Numbered from the stretch's first letter, positions 33,119 to 43,535 are shown. The stretch is 64,000 nt of DNA from Mycolicibacterium duvalii (GCF_010726645.1 NZ_AP022563.1:248001-312000), one strand, 5' to 3'. Notes: generated from the sequence alone by a model not told the origin. Made by a program: numbers and translations.

Positions 33119-34339
33119 GTGATGACGATGACCACCCGCCGCCGCCGGATCCATCGCCGGCTCGCGGCACTGCCCGGGGTGCGGGCGGTGCGTCGGCCGG
33201 TGCGCCCCGGCGCAGACGAGCACTTCGACGTCTACTACGTGCGCACCGGACGTAAGTCCGCCCATCCGCTGGTGGTCATCCCCGGCGGCCCCGGCGCGGC
33301 CTCGGTAGCGCTGTACCGGTCATTCCGCCGGCGCGCCGCCGTCGCAGGCCTCGACGTGATCATGGTCGAGCACCGCGGTGTCGGATTGTCCCGCCATGAC
33401 GACTCCGGGGCCGACCTGCCTGCCGAAGCGCTGACCATCGAGGCCGCCGTCGACGACATCGCCGCGGTGCTCGACGACGCCAAGGTGGCGCGCGCCACCG
33501 TCTACGGGGCCTCCTACGGGTCCTACCTCGCCGGCGGCGTCGGAGTCCGGCACCCCGGCCGCGTGCACGCGATGGTGCTGGACTCCCCGCTGCTGTCCGC
33601 CGACGACATCGACGCTGTGCGAACCCGCATTCGGCGGGTGTTGTGGGACGGCGCGGCGCCGGGCAACGACGTGCTGGCCGCCACCGTCCGGCGGCTGGTC
33701 GACGACGGGAGTCTGGCCCGCCGCGACGTGCAACTGATCGCCGACCTGTACGGCACCGCCGGACCGCAGGTGCTGCAGCGCCAGCTCGATCTGTTGGCGA
33801 GTGGTCATCGCCGGCTCTGGTCGGCGGTCGAGCTCGGAACCCGCACCCTGCTCGAGCGCAAGACGCTGTACCACCACGAACCCGACCTGGTGGAGCGCAT
33901 CGCCTATCGGGAACTCAACTACGGCGCCGAACCCGACGGCGGCCCACTCGATCCCGCGGTGGCGTTGCGTGAGATGGCCTCCGGGGACATCGGTTTCGAT
34001 GCGGAACCCTTTGATCTGCGCGCGGCGATGCCCGACTTCGGCTGGCCGACCGCCGTGCTGTCGGGAGGTCGCGACCTGACCACGCCGCCGGAGGTGGCCC
34101 ACCGCGTGGCAGACCTGATCCCCGGGTCGGTCCTCGTCGAACTGCCCACCGCAGGGCACAGCATCCTCGACACGCGTGAGCCGGCGGCGCTGCAGGTGTG
34201 CGCCGCTGCGGCGGCCGACCAACTGCACCAGCTGGCCCCCCGCGCGGGCGAACTCGACGCGCTGCCGGCCAACGGCACGATACGGCTGCTGATCGGCGCG
34301 GTCGCCGTAGCCGCGCGGGTCGAAGCGCTCCTGCCCTAG
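33119..34339 (+). CDS. Alpha/beta hydrolase, proline-iminopeptidase type
   Basis: This 406-aa enzyme has the oxyanion segment VVIPGGPGAAS, an EHRGVGLSR block, the nucleophile elbow YGASYGSYLAGG, the acid in SGGRDLTTPPE and the histidine in TAGHSILDT. This matches the S33 peptidase / proline iminopeptidase branch. The natural substrate may be a peptide or ester. The start is GTG at 33119 or the adjacent ATG at 33122. The stop overlaps the convergent oppA gene by 4 bp. Confidence 0.85.
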   Translation: MMTMTTRRRRIHRRLAALPGVRAVRRPVRPGADEHFDVYYVRTGRKSAHPLVVIPGGPGAASVALYRSFRRRAAVAGLDVIMVEHRGVGLSRHDDSGADLPAEALTIEAAVDDIAAVLDDAKVARATVYGASYGSYLAGGVGVRHPGRVHAMVLDSPLLSADDIDAVRTRIRRVLWDGAAPGNDVLAATVRRLVDDGSLARRDVQLIADLYGTAGPQVLQRQLDLLASGHRRLWSAVELGTRTLLERKTLYHHEPDLVERIAYRELNYGAEPDGGPLDPAVALREMASGDIGFDAEPFDLRAAMPDFGWPTAVLSGGRDLTTPPEVAHRVADLIPGSVLVELPTAGHSILDTREPAALQVCAAAAADQLHQLAPRAGELDALPANGTIRLLIGAVAVAARVEALLP

Positions 34340-36051
34340 TTCATGAAGCCGATGGCGGTGTAGTTCAGGTCGCCGATGCCGGCCGGACCGTAGTTGGCCA
34401 GACTGCTGCGCACCGCGACATTGCCGGCGGCCTGGAACAACGGCAGGCTGTGCCCCTCGGCCCAGATCATGGTGTCGACCTCGTTGGCCAGAGTTCGCGC
34501 GGTGGCCGGATCCAGTTCGGAGAGCGTCTGTTCGATCTTGGCGTCGATCTCGGGACTGCCGATCTTGGCGTAGTTGCTCTCTCCGTCGGAGGCGTAGATC
34601 TGGGTCAGGCCCGACAGCGGGAACGCGTCTCCGCCCCAGGCGAACTGGGCGATGTCGAAATTGCCGGGGATCACGAACTCGCTGAACAACTTTCCGCCCG
34701 CGGCCGGCACGAGCTCGAGGTTGACGCCGATCTGCGCCAGGTTGCTCTGTGCGATCTGCGCGATGGCGCGGGTGCTCTGAGCGTCGTAGAAGACGTCGCG
34801 GATGGTCAGGGGACGCCCGTCCTTCTCGCGGAACTGCCCGTTCTGGCGCCACCCCAATTCGTCGAGTTCGCGTTTGGCCGCCTCCGGGTCGAAGCCGATG
34901 CTGTTGTCCTGGTAGCCCTCCTGGCCGGCGACGTAGATGTGGTTGTTCAGCGGAACCGGGTTGTCGACCAGACCGCGCTGCGAGACCGACGCGATGGCCT
35001 GGCGGTCGATGCCCTTGGTGATCGCGATCCGCAGGGCACGGTCGGCCAGGATCGAGCCGGGAGCGCCGTTGAACGTCAGGTGATACCAGCTCGGCGCCGG
35101 TGCGCGGCGCACCGAGACACCTTCGGTGCGGCGCGCGATGGTCAGATCGTCCAGGGTCGCCAGTCCGACGGCGTCGAGCGCGTTGTTCTGCAGCGCCGGC
35201 ATCTTCGCGGCATCGTCGAGCACGGTGTAGGTGATCGAGTCCAGCACCGGTGTGGCGCCCCACCATTTCGGGTTGCGGGTCAACATGATTCGTTGTGCGC
35301 CCCGGTCGATGGTGCTGATCATGAAGGGCCCGGCCGACAACGGCGGAGCATCGAGCAGGCTCCGGTTGAACGTCTCCGGGTCTCCGGTCACCGTCTTGGG
35401 CATCAGCATGCTGTTGCCGGCGAACATGCCCCTCCAGTCGGCGTAGTGCCGGGCGAAGGTGACCACCGCCTGGCGGTCGTCGACGCCCCGGGTCACCGAC
35501 TCGACGCGGTCGCTGCCGTTCGGCGCGGCGAACAGGTAGCGGTCGTCCTTGCCGCTGGTCGCGTTGATCTGCGCGGCGATGTCCTCCCACGTGACCGGGC
35601 TGCCGTCGGACCAGACGGCCTTCGGGTTGATGGTGTAGGTGACCACCTGCGGCTCGGTGCCGGTCAACTCGACGTCGGTGAAGAAGTCGGAGTTGACCGT
35701 CATCTCGCCGTCGGGCTTGATGAAGAACGCGCGCGGCAGCGTGGCGCGCAGCATCGCGCCCAGCTCGCCGAGGTTGCCGTCGACGTGCAGATAGTTGAAG
35801 TTCGGCGGGAAGCCGCTCAGCGCCAGCCGCAGGTTGCCGCCCTGGCGCAGCGTGGCCGGGTCCTGCGGGTTGATGTCGGCGGTGACGCCGATCTCGGCGT
35901 CACCTCCGGCCGAGGGCACCTCGTCGTTCCCGCTGGAACACCCGGTCACCACCAGCGCCGCGACCAGTCCCACGCCGAGCAGCCGCGCAAGACCGCTCTT
36001 GCGCGACCGAACAGGGGTGCTGGTGACTGCTCGCGGGGTGAGGTGGGTCAT
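34336..36051 (-). CDS. oppA: Oligopeptide ABC transporter substrate-binding lipoprotein
   Basis: This 571-aa family-5 solute-binding protein has a lipoprotein signal ending ALVVTGC. Family blocks are VVTYTINPKAVWSDGSPVTW, AGPFMISTID and WGGDAFPLSG. It captures peptides outside the membrane for the OppBCD importer. It is last in the oppB-oppC-oppD-oppA run, 11 bp after oppD. From memory, M. tuberculosis OppA binds peptides that include glutathione. Same gene order as Rv1280c-Rv1283c. Confidence 0.92.
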   Translation of the reverse strand: MTHLTPRAVTSTPVRSRKSGLARLLGVGLVAALVVTGCSSGNDEVPSAGGDAEIGVTADINPQDPATLRQGGNLRLALSGFPPNFNYLHVDGNLGELGAMLRATLPRAFFIKPDGEMTVNSDFFTDVELTGTEPQVVTYTINPKAVWSDGSPVTWEDIAAQINATSGKDDRYLFAAPNGSDRVESVTRGVDDRQAVVTFARHYADWRGMFAGNSMLMPKTVTGDPETFNRSLLDAPPLSAGPFMISTIDRGAQRIMLTRNPKWWGATPVLDSITYTVLDDAAKMPALQNNALDAVGLATLDDLTIARRTEGVSVRRAPAPSWYHLTFNGAPGSILADRALRIAITKGIDRQAIASVSQRGLVDNPVPLNNHIYVAGQEGYQDNSIGFDPEAAKRELDELGWRQNGQFREKDGRPLTIRDVFYDAQSTRAIAQIAQSNLAQIGVNLELVPAAGGKLFSEFVIPGNFDIAQFAWGGDAFPLSGLTQIYASDGESNYAKIGSPEIDAKIEQTLSELDPATARTLANEVDTMIWAEGHSLPLFQAAGNVAVRSSLANYGPAGIGDLNYTAIGFMN

Positions 36052-36062
36052 GCGGACCGACT

Positions 36063-37913
36063 TTAGTCACGATCTGGCCGCGGCTGAGGAACCGCGGCCA
36101 GCAATCGGCGTGTGTACTCGTGGGCCGGGTCGGCGAACACGTGCTCGCTGTCGCCCTGCTCGACGATCACCCCGCGGTGCATCACCGCGACCCGGTGGGC
36201 GAGGTGTTTGACCACCGACAGATCATGCGAGACGAACAGGTAGGCCAGCCCGAAGCGGTCCTGCAGATCGAGCAGCAGGTTGATGATGCCGGCCTGAATC
36301 GACACGTCCAGCGCCGAGACCGGCTCGTCGAGGGCCAGGATCTTCGGCTGCAGCGCCAGCGCCCGCGCGATGCCGATCCGCTGCTTCTGGCCGCCGGAGA
36401 ACTCCGCGGGATACCGGTCGGCGTCCTCGCGGCGCAGCCCCACCAGGGTGAGCAGGTCGGCGACCCGCTCGTGGGTGGCCGCGGTGTCGAACCCGTTCGC
36501 CTGCAGGGGTTCTGCCAGCACATCGAAGACCGGGAGGCGCGGGTCGACCGAGGCGACAGGGTCCTGGAACACCACCTGAAGGTCTTTGCGCAGCGCCCGG
36601 CGGGTGCGGCGGTCGAGGGTCGCGACGTCGGTGCCGAGCACTTCGATGGTTCCGGCCTGCGGCGGTGTCAGACCGAGAATCTGGTGCAGGGTCGTCGATT
36701 TGCCGGAACCGGACTCGCCGACGAGGGCCAGCGTGCGGCCCTGCTCCAGGTCGAAGCTGACGCCGTCGACGGCGCGCACCTCGCCGATCCGCCGGCGCAA
36801 CACCGCCCCCTTGGTCAGCGGATAGGTCTTGACGAGGTCGCGGGCCCGCAGCACCACAGGCGCGTCTGCGGGTTCCGCCGCCGACGTCGCCCGGGAAATC
36901 GACACCCCGTACAGGTCGGCGGCGCTGCGGCCGGCCACGTCGGAGGGGCGGATACACGCCACCCGGTGGTCCGCTCCGACCTCTTCCAGCGCGGGTTCGG
37001 CGGCGCTGCAGTCGTCGACGGCCAGCGGGCAGCGCGGCGTGAACGGGCAACCGGGCGGCAACGCCGACAGCGACGGGGGAGCGCCGGGGATCGGCACCAG
37101 CCGGGCGCCCTGGGCGGCGTCGAGCCGCGGCGCCGATCCCAGAAGCCCTGCGGTGTAGGGCATCCGGCGGTCGCGGTACAGCTCGGCCACCGGCGCGGTC
37201 TCCACCGCGCGCCCGGCGTACATCACCAGCGCCCGGTCGGCGAACTCGGCGACCACCCCGAGATCGTGGGTGATGATCAGCACCCCCGCACCGGTGACGT
37301 CGCGCGCGGTGCGCAGCACGTCGAGGATCTGGGCCTGCACGGTGACGTCGAGTGCGGTGGTCGGCTCGTCACAGATCAGCAGGTCGGGGTCGTTGGCGAT
37401 GGCGATCGCGATGACGACACGCTGACGTTCGCCACCGGACAGCTCGTGCGGGAACGCCCGCGCCCGTTTCTCCGGTGCCGCGATACCGACCAGCTCCAGC
37501 AGCTCGACGGCCCGCGCCCGGGCGGCCCGCCGGCCGACGTCGCGGCGGTGCACCCGGATGGTCTCGGCGATCTGGTCGCCGACGGTGTACACCGGCGTCA
37601 GCGCCGACATCGGGTCCTGGAACACCGTGCCGATCCGGTTACCGCGGATTCGTGACATCTCCCGGTCGGCGGTGCCGAGCAGCTCGGCGCCGTGCAACCG
37701 CGCCGACCCGGACACCTCGGCGTAGTCGGGCAGCAGGCCGATCACCGCCATCGCGCCGGCGGACTTGCCGGCCCCCGACTCCCCGACGAGAGCGACCACC
37801 TCGCCGGCGTCGACGTGATAGTCCAGGCCGCGGACCGCGGCGACGCGTTCGGTCCCGGTCGCCGTGTCGACCGGGAACGTGACGGTCAGACCCCGCACCT
37901 CCAGCAGGCTCAT
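36063..37913 (-). CDS. oppD: Oligopeptide ABC transporter ATPase, fused OppD-OppF
   Basis: This 616-aa protein contains two complete ABC ATPases. The first has Walker [11 protein letters not shown], signature LSGGERQRV and Walker [13 protein letters not shown]. The second has [20 protein letters not shown] and [12 protein letters not shown]. Each has the C-terminal peptide-transporter extension; the first includes the Cys-rich [15 protein letters not shown], which in related OppD/DppD proteins binds an Fe-S cluster. It powers peptide uptake. The ATG overlaps the oppC stop by 4 bp. Confidence 0.94.
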   Translation of the reverse strand: MSLLEVRGLTVTFPVDTATGTERVAAVRGLDYHVDAGEVVALVGESGAGKSAGAMAVIGLLPDYAEVSGSARLHGAELLGTADREMSRIRGNRIGTVFQDPMSALTPVYTVGDQIAETIRVHRRDVGRRAARARAVELLELVGIAAPEKRARAFPHELSGGERQRVVIAIAIANDPDLLICDEPTTALDVTVQAQILDVLRTARDVTGAGVLIITHDLGVVAEFADRALVMYAGRAVETAPVAELYRDRRMPYTAGLLGSAPRLDAAQGARLVPIPGAPPSLSALPPGCPFTPRCPLAVDDCSAAEPALEEVGADHRVACIRPSDVAGRSAADLYGVSISRATSAAEPADAPVVLRARDLVKTYPLTKGAVLRRRIGEVRAVDGVSFDLEQGRTLALVGESGSGKSTTLHQILGLTPPQAGTIEVLGTDVATLDRRTRRALRKDLQVVFQDPVASVDPRLPVFDVLAEPLQANGFDTAATHERVADLLTLVGLRREDADRYPAEFSGGQKQRIGIARALALQPKILALDEPVSALDVSIQAGIINLLLDLQDRFGLAYLFVSHDLSVVKHLAHRVAVMHRGVIVEQGDSEHVFADPAHEYTRRLLAAVPQPRPDRD

Positions 37914-38791
37914 CGGCGACCTCGCCGAGCGCGCGGCCGGGCGTTGGGGTCCAGCGCGTCGCGCAGGCCGTCGCCGATCAGGTTCGCGCACAACACGATC
38001 AGCACCAGCATCCCCGCCGGGAACAGGAAGACCCACGGGAACGTCGTGACCGACCGGGTGCCGTCGGCGATCAGCGTGCCCAGCGACACGTCAGGGGGCT
38101 GCACGCCGAACCCGAGGAAGCTCAGCCCGGTTTCGGCCAGCACGGCCACACCGACATTGAGCGCGGTGTCGATGATCAGGATCGACGCCACGTTCGGGAT
38201 GATGTGGCGGGTGATGACGCGCCAGTGGCTGACGCCCATGTAGCGGGCGGCGACGACGAACTCGCGGTCCCGCAGGCTCATGGTCATCCCGCGCACGATG
38301 CGGGAGCTGATCATCCAGCTGAACGCGGCCAGCAGCACGATCAGCCAAAAGACGGTGTGGGACCGCTGCGTCAGCGGCGTCACGATCGCGATGAGAATGA
38401 AGGCCGGCACCACCAGCAGCAGGTCGACCAGCCACATCAGGGCGCGGTCGCGCCAGCCGCCGAAGTACCCCGCGACCGCGCCGACGGTAGCCGCCAGCAG
38501 CGTGGACAGGAACGCCACGAACACCCCGATCAGCAGCGACTTCTGCATACCGCGCAGCGTCTGGGCCAGCAGGTCCTGACCCAGCGCGTTGGTGCCGAAC
38601 CAGTGCTCGGCGCTGGGCGGCTGCTGCAGTGCGTAATAGTCGAGATCGGTGTAGGAGTACGGCAGCAGCGGAGGCAGCGCGTAACAGCCGATGAACAGCA
38701 GGGCCAGCACCACCAGCGACACCACCGCCGGGGTGTTGCGCAGGAACCGGCGCCGCACCAGCGTGCGGCGTGAGGTGAATGTGGTGCTCAT
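37910..38791 (-). CDS. oppC: Oligopeptide ABC transporter permease OppC
   Basis: This 293-aa inner-membrane permease has six predicted helices, the OppC N-terminal domain with [15 protein letters not shown], and the EAA loop [18 protein letters not shown]. That loop contacts the ATPase. Its ATG overlaps the oppB stop (ATGA), and its stop overlaps oppD. Confidence 0.94.
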   Translation of the reverse strand: MSTTFTSRRTLVRRRFLRNTPAVVSLVVLALLFIGCYALPPLLPYSYTDLDYYALQQPPSAEHWFGTNALGQDLLAQTLRGMQKSLLIGVFVAFLSTLLAATVGAVAGYFGGWRDRALMWLVDLLLVVPAFILIAIVTPLTQRSHTVFWLIVLLAAFSWMISSRIVRGMTMSLRDREFVVAARYMGVSHWRVITRHIIPNVASILIIDTALNVGVAVLAETGLSFLGFGVQPPDVSLGTLIADGTRSVTTFPWVFLFPAGMLVLIVLCANLIGDGLRDALDPNARPRARRGRR

Positions 38792-39765
38792 CGGGCCCGC
38801 ACCCGGGGGTCGAGGGCGGCGTAGATGAGGTCGGACAGCAGACCGGCCAGCAGCACCGTCGCGCCGGAGAACACCGTGATGGCCGCGACGATGTTGGTGT
38901 CCTGGGCGGCGATGCCGTCGACCACCCACTCGCCCATGCCGTGCCAGCCGAAGATCTTCTCGACGAACACCGCGCCGGTCACCAGCGCGCTGACCCCGTA
39001 GGCGAACAGCGTCGCCATCGGGATCAGCGCCGTGCGCAGGCCGTGCTTGAACAGTGCCTGACGGCGAGTCAGCCCCTTGGCCCGGGCGGTGCGGATGAAG
39101 TCCTGCCCGAGGACGTCGAGCATCGCGTTGCGCTGATAGCGCGAGAACCCGGCGATCGACGCCAGCGCCAGCGTGAAGGTCGGCAGCACCAGGTGCTGCA
39201 ACCGGTCGACGAAGCGGTCCCAGCCGCCCCCGGTGGCGTCCGGGGACGTCTCGCCGGTGTACTCGAAGATCTGCATCCCGAGCGCGGAGTTGACGTTCAG
39301 CGCGCCGAGGATCAGCAGGTTGGCGATCACGAACGTCGGTGCGGAGATGATCAGCAGCGACAGCAGCGTGATGACCCGGTCCGACAGCCGGTATTGCCGC
39401 ACCGCGCTCCACGCGCCGACGACCACCCCGATCACCGTGCCCAGCACCGACCCGATGACGACCAGCCGCAGGCTCACCCCGATCCGGCGCCACAGTTCCT
39501 CGGCGACGGGCTGGCCGGCGACCGTGGTGCCGAAGTCCCCGCGCACCGCTCCCGACACCCAGCTCAGGTATCGCAGCGGGATCGGCTGGTCGAGGCGCAG
39601 CTCGGCGGCTTTGGCGGCGATCACGGCGTCCGGGGGGCGCGGATTACGTTCCAGCAGGCTCTCGAGCGGGTTGAACGCCACCGAGGTCAACGCGAAGGTG
39701 AGAAACGAGGCCAATGCCAGCAGCAGCGCGTAGTTGAGCAGTCGGCGCGCCAGGAAACGGGTCAT
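38788..39765 (-). CDS. oppB: Oligopeptide ABC transporter permease OppB
   Basis: This 325-aa permease starts MTRFLARRLLNYALLLALAS and has the EAA loop GQDFIRTARAKGLTRRQAL and the typical ending [17 protein letters not shown]. It heads the importer operon. The promoter lies in the 151-bp gap shared with the divergent two-component genes. TAACCT on the minus strand near 39802 is a possible -10; no strong ribosome-binding site is seen. Confidence 0.94.
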   Translation of the reverse strand: MTRFLARRLLNYALLLALASFLTFALTSVAFNPLESLLERNPRPPDAVIAAKAAELRLDQPIPLRYLSWVSGAVRGDFGTTVAGQPVAEELWRRIGVSLRLVVIGSVLGTVIGVVVGAWSAVRQYRLSDRVITLLSLLIISAPTFVIANLLILGALNVNSALGMQIFEYTGETSPDATGGGWDRFVDRLQHLVLPTFTLALASIAGFSRYQRNAMLDVLGQDFIRTARAKGLTRRQALFKHGLRTALIPMATLFAYGVSALVTGAVFVEKIFGWHGMGEWVVDGIAAQDTNIVAAITVFSGATVLLAGLLSDLIYAALDPRVRAR

Positions 39766-39855
39766 CGGGTGAGTCCGCACCGGCACTGCATGGGCCAAGG
39801 TTAGGAGACGTCGGTGTGGACGACGTGATGGCGGGGCCGATCGCGTCCACGGTGC

Positions 39856-39884
39856 GCACAGCGGGCGCACAGAAATCGCACAGC
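39856..39884 (+). promoter_or_regulatory. Three PhoP-box-like direct repeats upstream of the response regulator gene
   Basis: GCACAGC (39856), GCACAGA (39867) and GCACAGC (39878) recur at exactly 11-bp steps with 4-bp spacers. This is the layout I recall for mycobacterial PhoP (TCACAGC-N4-TCACAGC). The last copy ends 33 bp before the predicted start at 39917, a position where an OmpR-family activator would touch RNA polymerase. Autoregulation by the encoded regulator, or control by PhoP, is likely. Confidence 0.65.
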
Positions 39885-39904
39885 GGGTGCTCATCGGATC
39901 GACC

Positions 39905-39910
39905 GATAAT
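39905..39910 (+). promoter_or_regulatory. Predicted -10 of the two-component operon
   Basis: GATAAT lies 6 nt before the GTG at 39917, which suggests a leaderless mRNA. Together with the direct repeats in the -35 region this decides the start codon. Confidence 0.5.
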
Positions 39911-39916
39911 GGTGCG

Positions 39917-40687
39917 GTGGTCACCGCCCCGCACGGAGCCCCCGACGACGTCGGGGGCGATCTCGAGCCCGCCCGGGCGGTGATGCGGCGCGCCGACGGC
40001 AGCCCGATCCGGGTGCTGGTGGTCGACGACGAGCCGGTGCTGGCCGAGCTGGTGTCGATGGCGCTGCGCTACGAAGGCTGGGAGATCAGCACCGCCGGTG
40101 ACGGCGCGAGCGCGCTGTCGGTGGCCGAACACACGCCGCCGGACGTGGTGGTGCTCGACGTGATGCTGCCCGACATGAGTGGACTCGACGTGCTGCGGGA
40201 GCTGCGTCAGCGCAACCCCGGCCTGCCGCTGCTGCTGTTGACCGCCAAGGATTCGGTGGAAGACCGCATCGCGGGGCTGACCGCCGGCGGGGATGACTAC
40301 GTGACCAAACCGTTCAGCATCGAGGAAGTGGTGCTGCGTTTGCGAGCCCTGTTGCGGCGCACCGGGATCACCACCGAGACCGGAGGCCGCAAGCTGGTCG
40401 TCGGTGACCTGGTGCTCGACGAGGACAGCCACGAGGTGAGCCGCGCTGGGGAGCCGATCGCGTTGACGGCCAAGGAGTTCGAGCTGCTGCGCTTCATGAT
40501 GCGCAACGCCCGACGGGTACTCAGCAAGGCGCAGATCCTCGACCGGGTGTGGAACTACGACTTCGGCGGCCGGTCCAACATCGTCGAGCTGTATGTGTCG
40601 TATCTGCGCAAGAAGATCGACAGTGGGCGCGATCCGATGATCCACACGCTGCGCGGGGCGGGGTATGTCCTCAAGCCCGCCCGGTGA
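39917..40687 (+). CDS. trcR: OmpR/PhoP-family response regulator (TrcR-like)
   Basis: This 256-aa regulator has a receiver domain (VLVVDDEP, phosphorylated D81 in VVVLDVMLPD, K131 in VTKPFS) and a winged-helix DNA-binding domain whose recognition region, SNIVELYVSYLRKKIDSG, closely resembles that of PhoP. The length is close to that of TrcR as I recall it. It is followed by its kinase gene with a 23-bp overlap. PhoP-type direct repeats lie in its promoter. TrcR orthology is probable but a PhoP-like paralogue cannot be excluded. Confidence 0.82.
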   Translation: MVTAPHGAPDDVGGDLEPARAVMRRADGSPIRVLVVDDEPVLAELVSMALRYEGWEISTAGDGASALSVAEHTPPDVVVLDVMLPDMSGLDVLRELRQRNPGLPLLLLTAKDSVEDRIAGLTAGGDDYVTKPFSIEEVVLRLRALLRRTGITTETGGRKLVVGDLVLDEDSHEVSRAGEPIALTAKEFELLRFMMRNARRVLSKAQILDRVWNYDFGGRSNIVELYVSYLRKKIDSGRDPMIHTLRGAGYVLKPAR

Positions 40688-42227
40688 GCGCCGCGGGCTG
40701 CGTTCCCCGCGCTCCTGGTCGCTGCGCACCAGGTTGCTCGTCACCCAACTGCTGCTGTTGGCCGCGGTGTGTGCCGGCATCGGCGTCGCAACCGAGTTCG
40801 GACTGCACCGTTTTCTGACCGGTCAGCTCGACGAGCAGGTCATCGAGGCGGGGCGGCGGTCGGTCATGATGTTCGATCACGGACCGCCACCGCCACCCGG
40901 CCGCCCCCCGATGATGCGGCCCCGGGACTTCCCGGGCCGACACCCGGGCCTGCGGATCGACGACGGTCCGGGGCCGGCGTTCCTCAACGCGCCCGGGCAG
41001 GCCACCCGCACGGTGGGTGCGGTGGTGACCGACGGTCAGGCGGAGACGGCGGGGGTCATCACCGGCGACGGCGCCCGTGCCGAGATCTCCGGCCCCGCGG
41101 CCGCCCGGCTCGCCGAGGTGGAGGTCGGTCGGCCGCCGCAAACAGTGGACCTCGACGGGCTCGGCCGCTACCGCGTCGTCGCGATGCCGAGTCTGTTCAC
41201 GCCGCAGACCGTTGTGACGGGTCTTCCCACCGATGACGTCGACGACACCATGCTGCAGGCGCTGGTGATCTTCGTCGTCGTCGCCGGGGCGGCGTTGGCG
41301 GTGGCGGCCGGCGCCGGCGCGGTGCTGGTGCGCCGCGAGATGGCGCCGCTGGAACGGGTTTCCGACGCTGCGCAGCAGGTCGCCGACCTCGAACTCGACC
41401 GCGGCGAGGTACGGCTGCCCAGCCCGATCGTCGAGGTGGACCCCGTGGCCGCGGGCACCGAGGTCGGCCGGCTGGGCACCGCGCTGAACCGGATGCTCGA
41501 CCGCATCGCCGGCGCGCTGAGGGCCCGGCACGCCAGTGAAACCCGGGTGCGGCAGTTCGTCGCCGACGCCAGCCACGAGCTGCGCACGCCGCTGGCCGCG
41601 ATCCGCGGTTACACCGAACTGGCACAACGCAAACGCGCCGAGCTGCCCGACGATGTCGCCCACGCGATGAACCGGGTGGAGTCCGAGGCCACCCGGATGA
41701 CGCAACTGGTCGAGGACATGCTGCTGCTGGCCCGGCTCGACGAAGGCCGGCCGCTGCGGCGCGAGCCCGTTGACCTGACCCGCTTGGTGGCCGACGCGGT
41801 CAGCGACGCCCAGGCTGCAGGGCCCGGCCACGCGTGGCTGCTCGATCTGCCCGACGAGCCGGTGATGGTCTCCGGTGACGAGGACAGACTCCATCAGGTC
41901 CTGGCCAACCTGCTGGCCAATGCGGCCACCCACACCCCCGACGGCACGTCGGTGACCACGTCGCTGACGATGCGCGCCGACGGCGCCGCGGTGCTCACCG
42001 TGTCCGACGACGGCCCCGGTATCCCGGCCGAGTTGTTGCCCAACGTCTTCGAGCGCTTCGCCCGGGGTGATTCGTCGCGCTCGCGCCGCGACGGCAGCAC
42101 CGGCCTCGGGCTGGCCATCGTCGATGCCGTCGTGCGCGCCCACGGCGGCACGATCACCGCACACAGCGATTCCGGGACAACGCGTTTCGTGGTCAGTTTG
42201 CCCACGAAGCTCACAGGCGGCGCATAG
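40665..42227 (+). CDS. trcS: Membrane sensor histidine kinase (TrcS-like)
   Basis: This 520-aa kinase has helices at about 24-45 and 198-222 around an extracytoplasmic sensor of ~150 residues. The sensor starts with a Pro/Arg/Met-rich stretch (HGPPPPPGRPPMMRPR) that could bind a surface or metal. A HAMP segment is followed by the phospho-acceptor H304 (FVADASHELRTPL), an N box (QVLANLLANAATHTP) and G boxes (DDGPGIP, GLGLAIVDAVVRAHGG). It phosphorylates the upstream regulator. The start overlaps that gene by 23 bp. Confidence 0.87.
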   Translation: MSSSPPGERRGLRSPRSWSLRTRLLVTQLLLLAAVCAGIGVATEFGLHRFLTGQLDEQVIEAGRRSVMMFDHGPPPPPGRPPMMRPRDFPGRHPGLRIDDGPGPAFLNAPGQATRTVGAVVTDGQAETAGVITGDGARAEISGPAAARLAEVEVGRPPQTVDLDGLGRYRVVAMPSLFTPQTVVTGLPTDDVDDTMLQALVIFVVVAGAALAVAAGAGAVLVRREMAPLERVSDAAQQVADLELDRGEVRLPSPIVEVDPVAAGTEVGRLGTALNRMLDRIAGALRARHASETRVRQFVADASHELRTPLAAIRGYTELAQRKRAELPDDVAHAMNRVESEATRMTQLVEDMLLLARLDEGRPLRREPVDLTRLVADAVSDAQAAGPGHAWLLDLPDEPVMVSGDEDRLHQVLANLLANAATHTPDGTSVTTSLTMRADGAAVLTVSDDGPGIPAELLPNVFERFARGDSSRSRRDGSTGLGLAIVDAVVRAHGGTITAHSDSGTTRFVVSLPTKLTGGA

Positions 42228-42260
42228 CTAGGGCCCACGAGCAGCACACGTAGGACCCGC

Positions 42261-43535
42261 ATGGTGGAAGCCATGGCAGACACCGCCCTTGCGCCGCAGC
42301 GTCGTACGTTCGGAGTCCGGCCCGCGGTGTCGGCGAGCCCGACCGGTGCGCCGGTGCTCGACGTCGTGGTGCCCGTCCACAACGAACAGGCCGCCCTAGC
42401 CGACTCGGTGCACCGCCTGCACCGCTACCTGACCGAGTCGGTACCGTTCCCCACCCGCATCACGATCGCGGACAACGCCAGCGACGACGATACTCCGCGC
42501 ATCGCTGCCGACTTGTCCGCCGGGTTGCCGAACGTGCGGGTGATGCGGCTGGCGGAGAAAGGGCGCGGACGTGCGTTGCAGCGGGCGTGGACGGAATCGG
42601 ATGCAGCCGTGCTGGTGTACATGGACGTCGATCTGTCGACCGACCTGGCCGCGTTCGCGCCGCTGGTCGCGCCGTTGATCTCGGGTCACTCCGACCTTGC
42701 GATCGGCACCCGGCTGGCCCGCGGCGCCCGGGTGCGTCGCGGACCGAAGCGCGAGATCATCTCGCGCGGCTACAACCTGGTCCTCAAATCCACGCTCTCA
42801 ACCCGCTTTTCGGATGCGCAGTGCGGGTTCAAGGCGATTCGTGCCGATGTCGCGGCCGAACTGCTGCCGCATGTCGAGGACACCGGGTGGTTCTTCGACA
42901 CCGAACTGCTGGTCCTGGCCGAGCGTAGTGGACTGCGCATCCACGAGGTGCCGGTCGACTGGATCGACGACCCCGACAGCCGCGTCGACATCGTCGCAAC
43001 CGCCGCCGCGGACCTGCGAGGTGTCGGGCGCCTGATGCGTGGCTTGGCCTGCGGCGCCATCCCGGTCCACACCATCGCCGCGCAACTGGGCAACTCGCCG
43101 GCGGCCGCCGCGCCCGGATCGCTGCTGCGGCAGGCGGTGCGGTTCAGCACGGTCGGCGCCGCGTCCACCGCCGCGTACATCGCGTTATTCATGCTGCTGC
43201 AGGGCTTGGCCGGAGCGCAGCTGGCCAACCTGGCCGCACTGCTGCTGACCGCGGTCGGCAACACCGCGGCCAACCGACGCTTCACCTTCTGTATCGACGG
43301 CCGTGCACGGCTGGCTCGTAACCACATCGAAGGCCTGATCGTGTTCGGTATCGCACTGGCCGTCACCAGTACAGCACTCGCGTTACTGCACGCCACCGCG
43401 GAAACACCGCACCGCACAATCGAATTGGCGGTACTTGTGATGGCCAACCTGGTCGCCACGGTCCTGCGCTTCATGCTGCTGCGCGGCTGGGTGTTCCATC
43501 CCCGTCGCACGACCACCGGAGGTACTTTCTCATGA
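42261..43535 (+). CDS. GT2 glycosyltransferase fused to a GtrA membrane domain
   Basis: This 424-aa protein joins a polyprenyl-phosphate glycosyltransferase-type GT2 domain (VVVPVHNEQAAL, YMDVDLSTDL, CGFKAIRADVAAELLP) to a C-terminal GtrA-like domain of four helices (residues ~285-415). It may load a sugar on decaprenyl phosphate and flip it across the membrane. The gene follows the kinase gene by ~33 bp and overlaps the next glycosyltransferase gene (ATGA). An ATG at 42273 is an alternative start; TAGGAC before 42261 favours the first. Confidence 0.85.
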   Translation: MVEAMADTALAPQRRTFGVRPAVSASPTGAPVLDVVVPVHNEQAALADSVHRLHRYLTESVPFPTRITIADNASDDDTPRIAADLSAGLPNVRVMRLAEKGRGRALQRAWTESDAAVLVYMDVDLSTDLAAFAPLVAPLISGHSDLAIGTRLARGARVRRGPKREIISRGYNLVLKSTLSTRFSDAQCGFKAIRADVAAELLPHVEDTGWFFDTELLVLAERSGLRIHEVPVDWIDDPDSRVDIVATAAADLRGVGRLMRGLACGAIPVHTIAAQLGNSPAAAAPGSLLRQAVRFSTVGAASTAAYIALFMLLQGLAGAQLANLAALLLTAVGNTAANRRFTFCIDGRARLARNHIEGLIVFGIALAVTSTALALLHATAETPHRTIELAVLVMANLVATVLRFMLLRGWVFHPRRTTTGGTFS

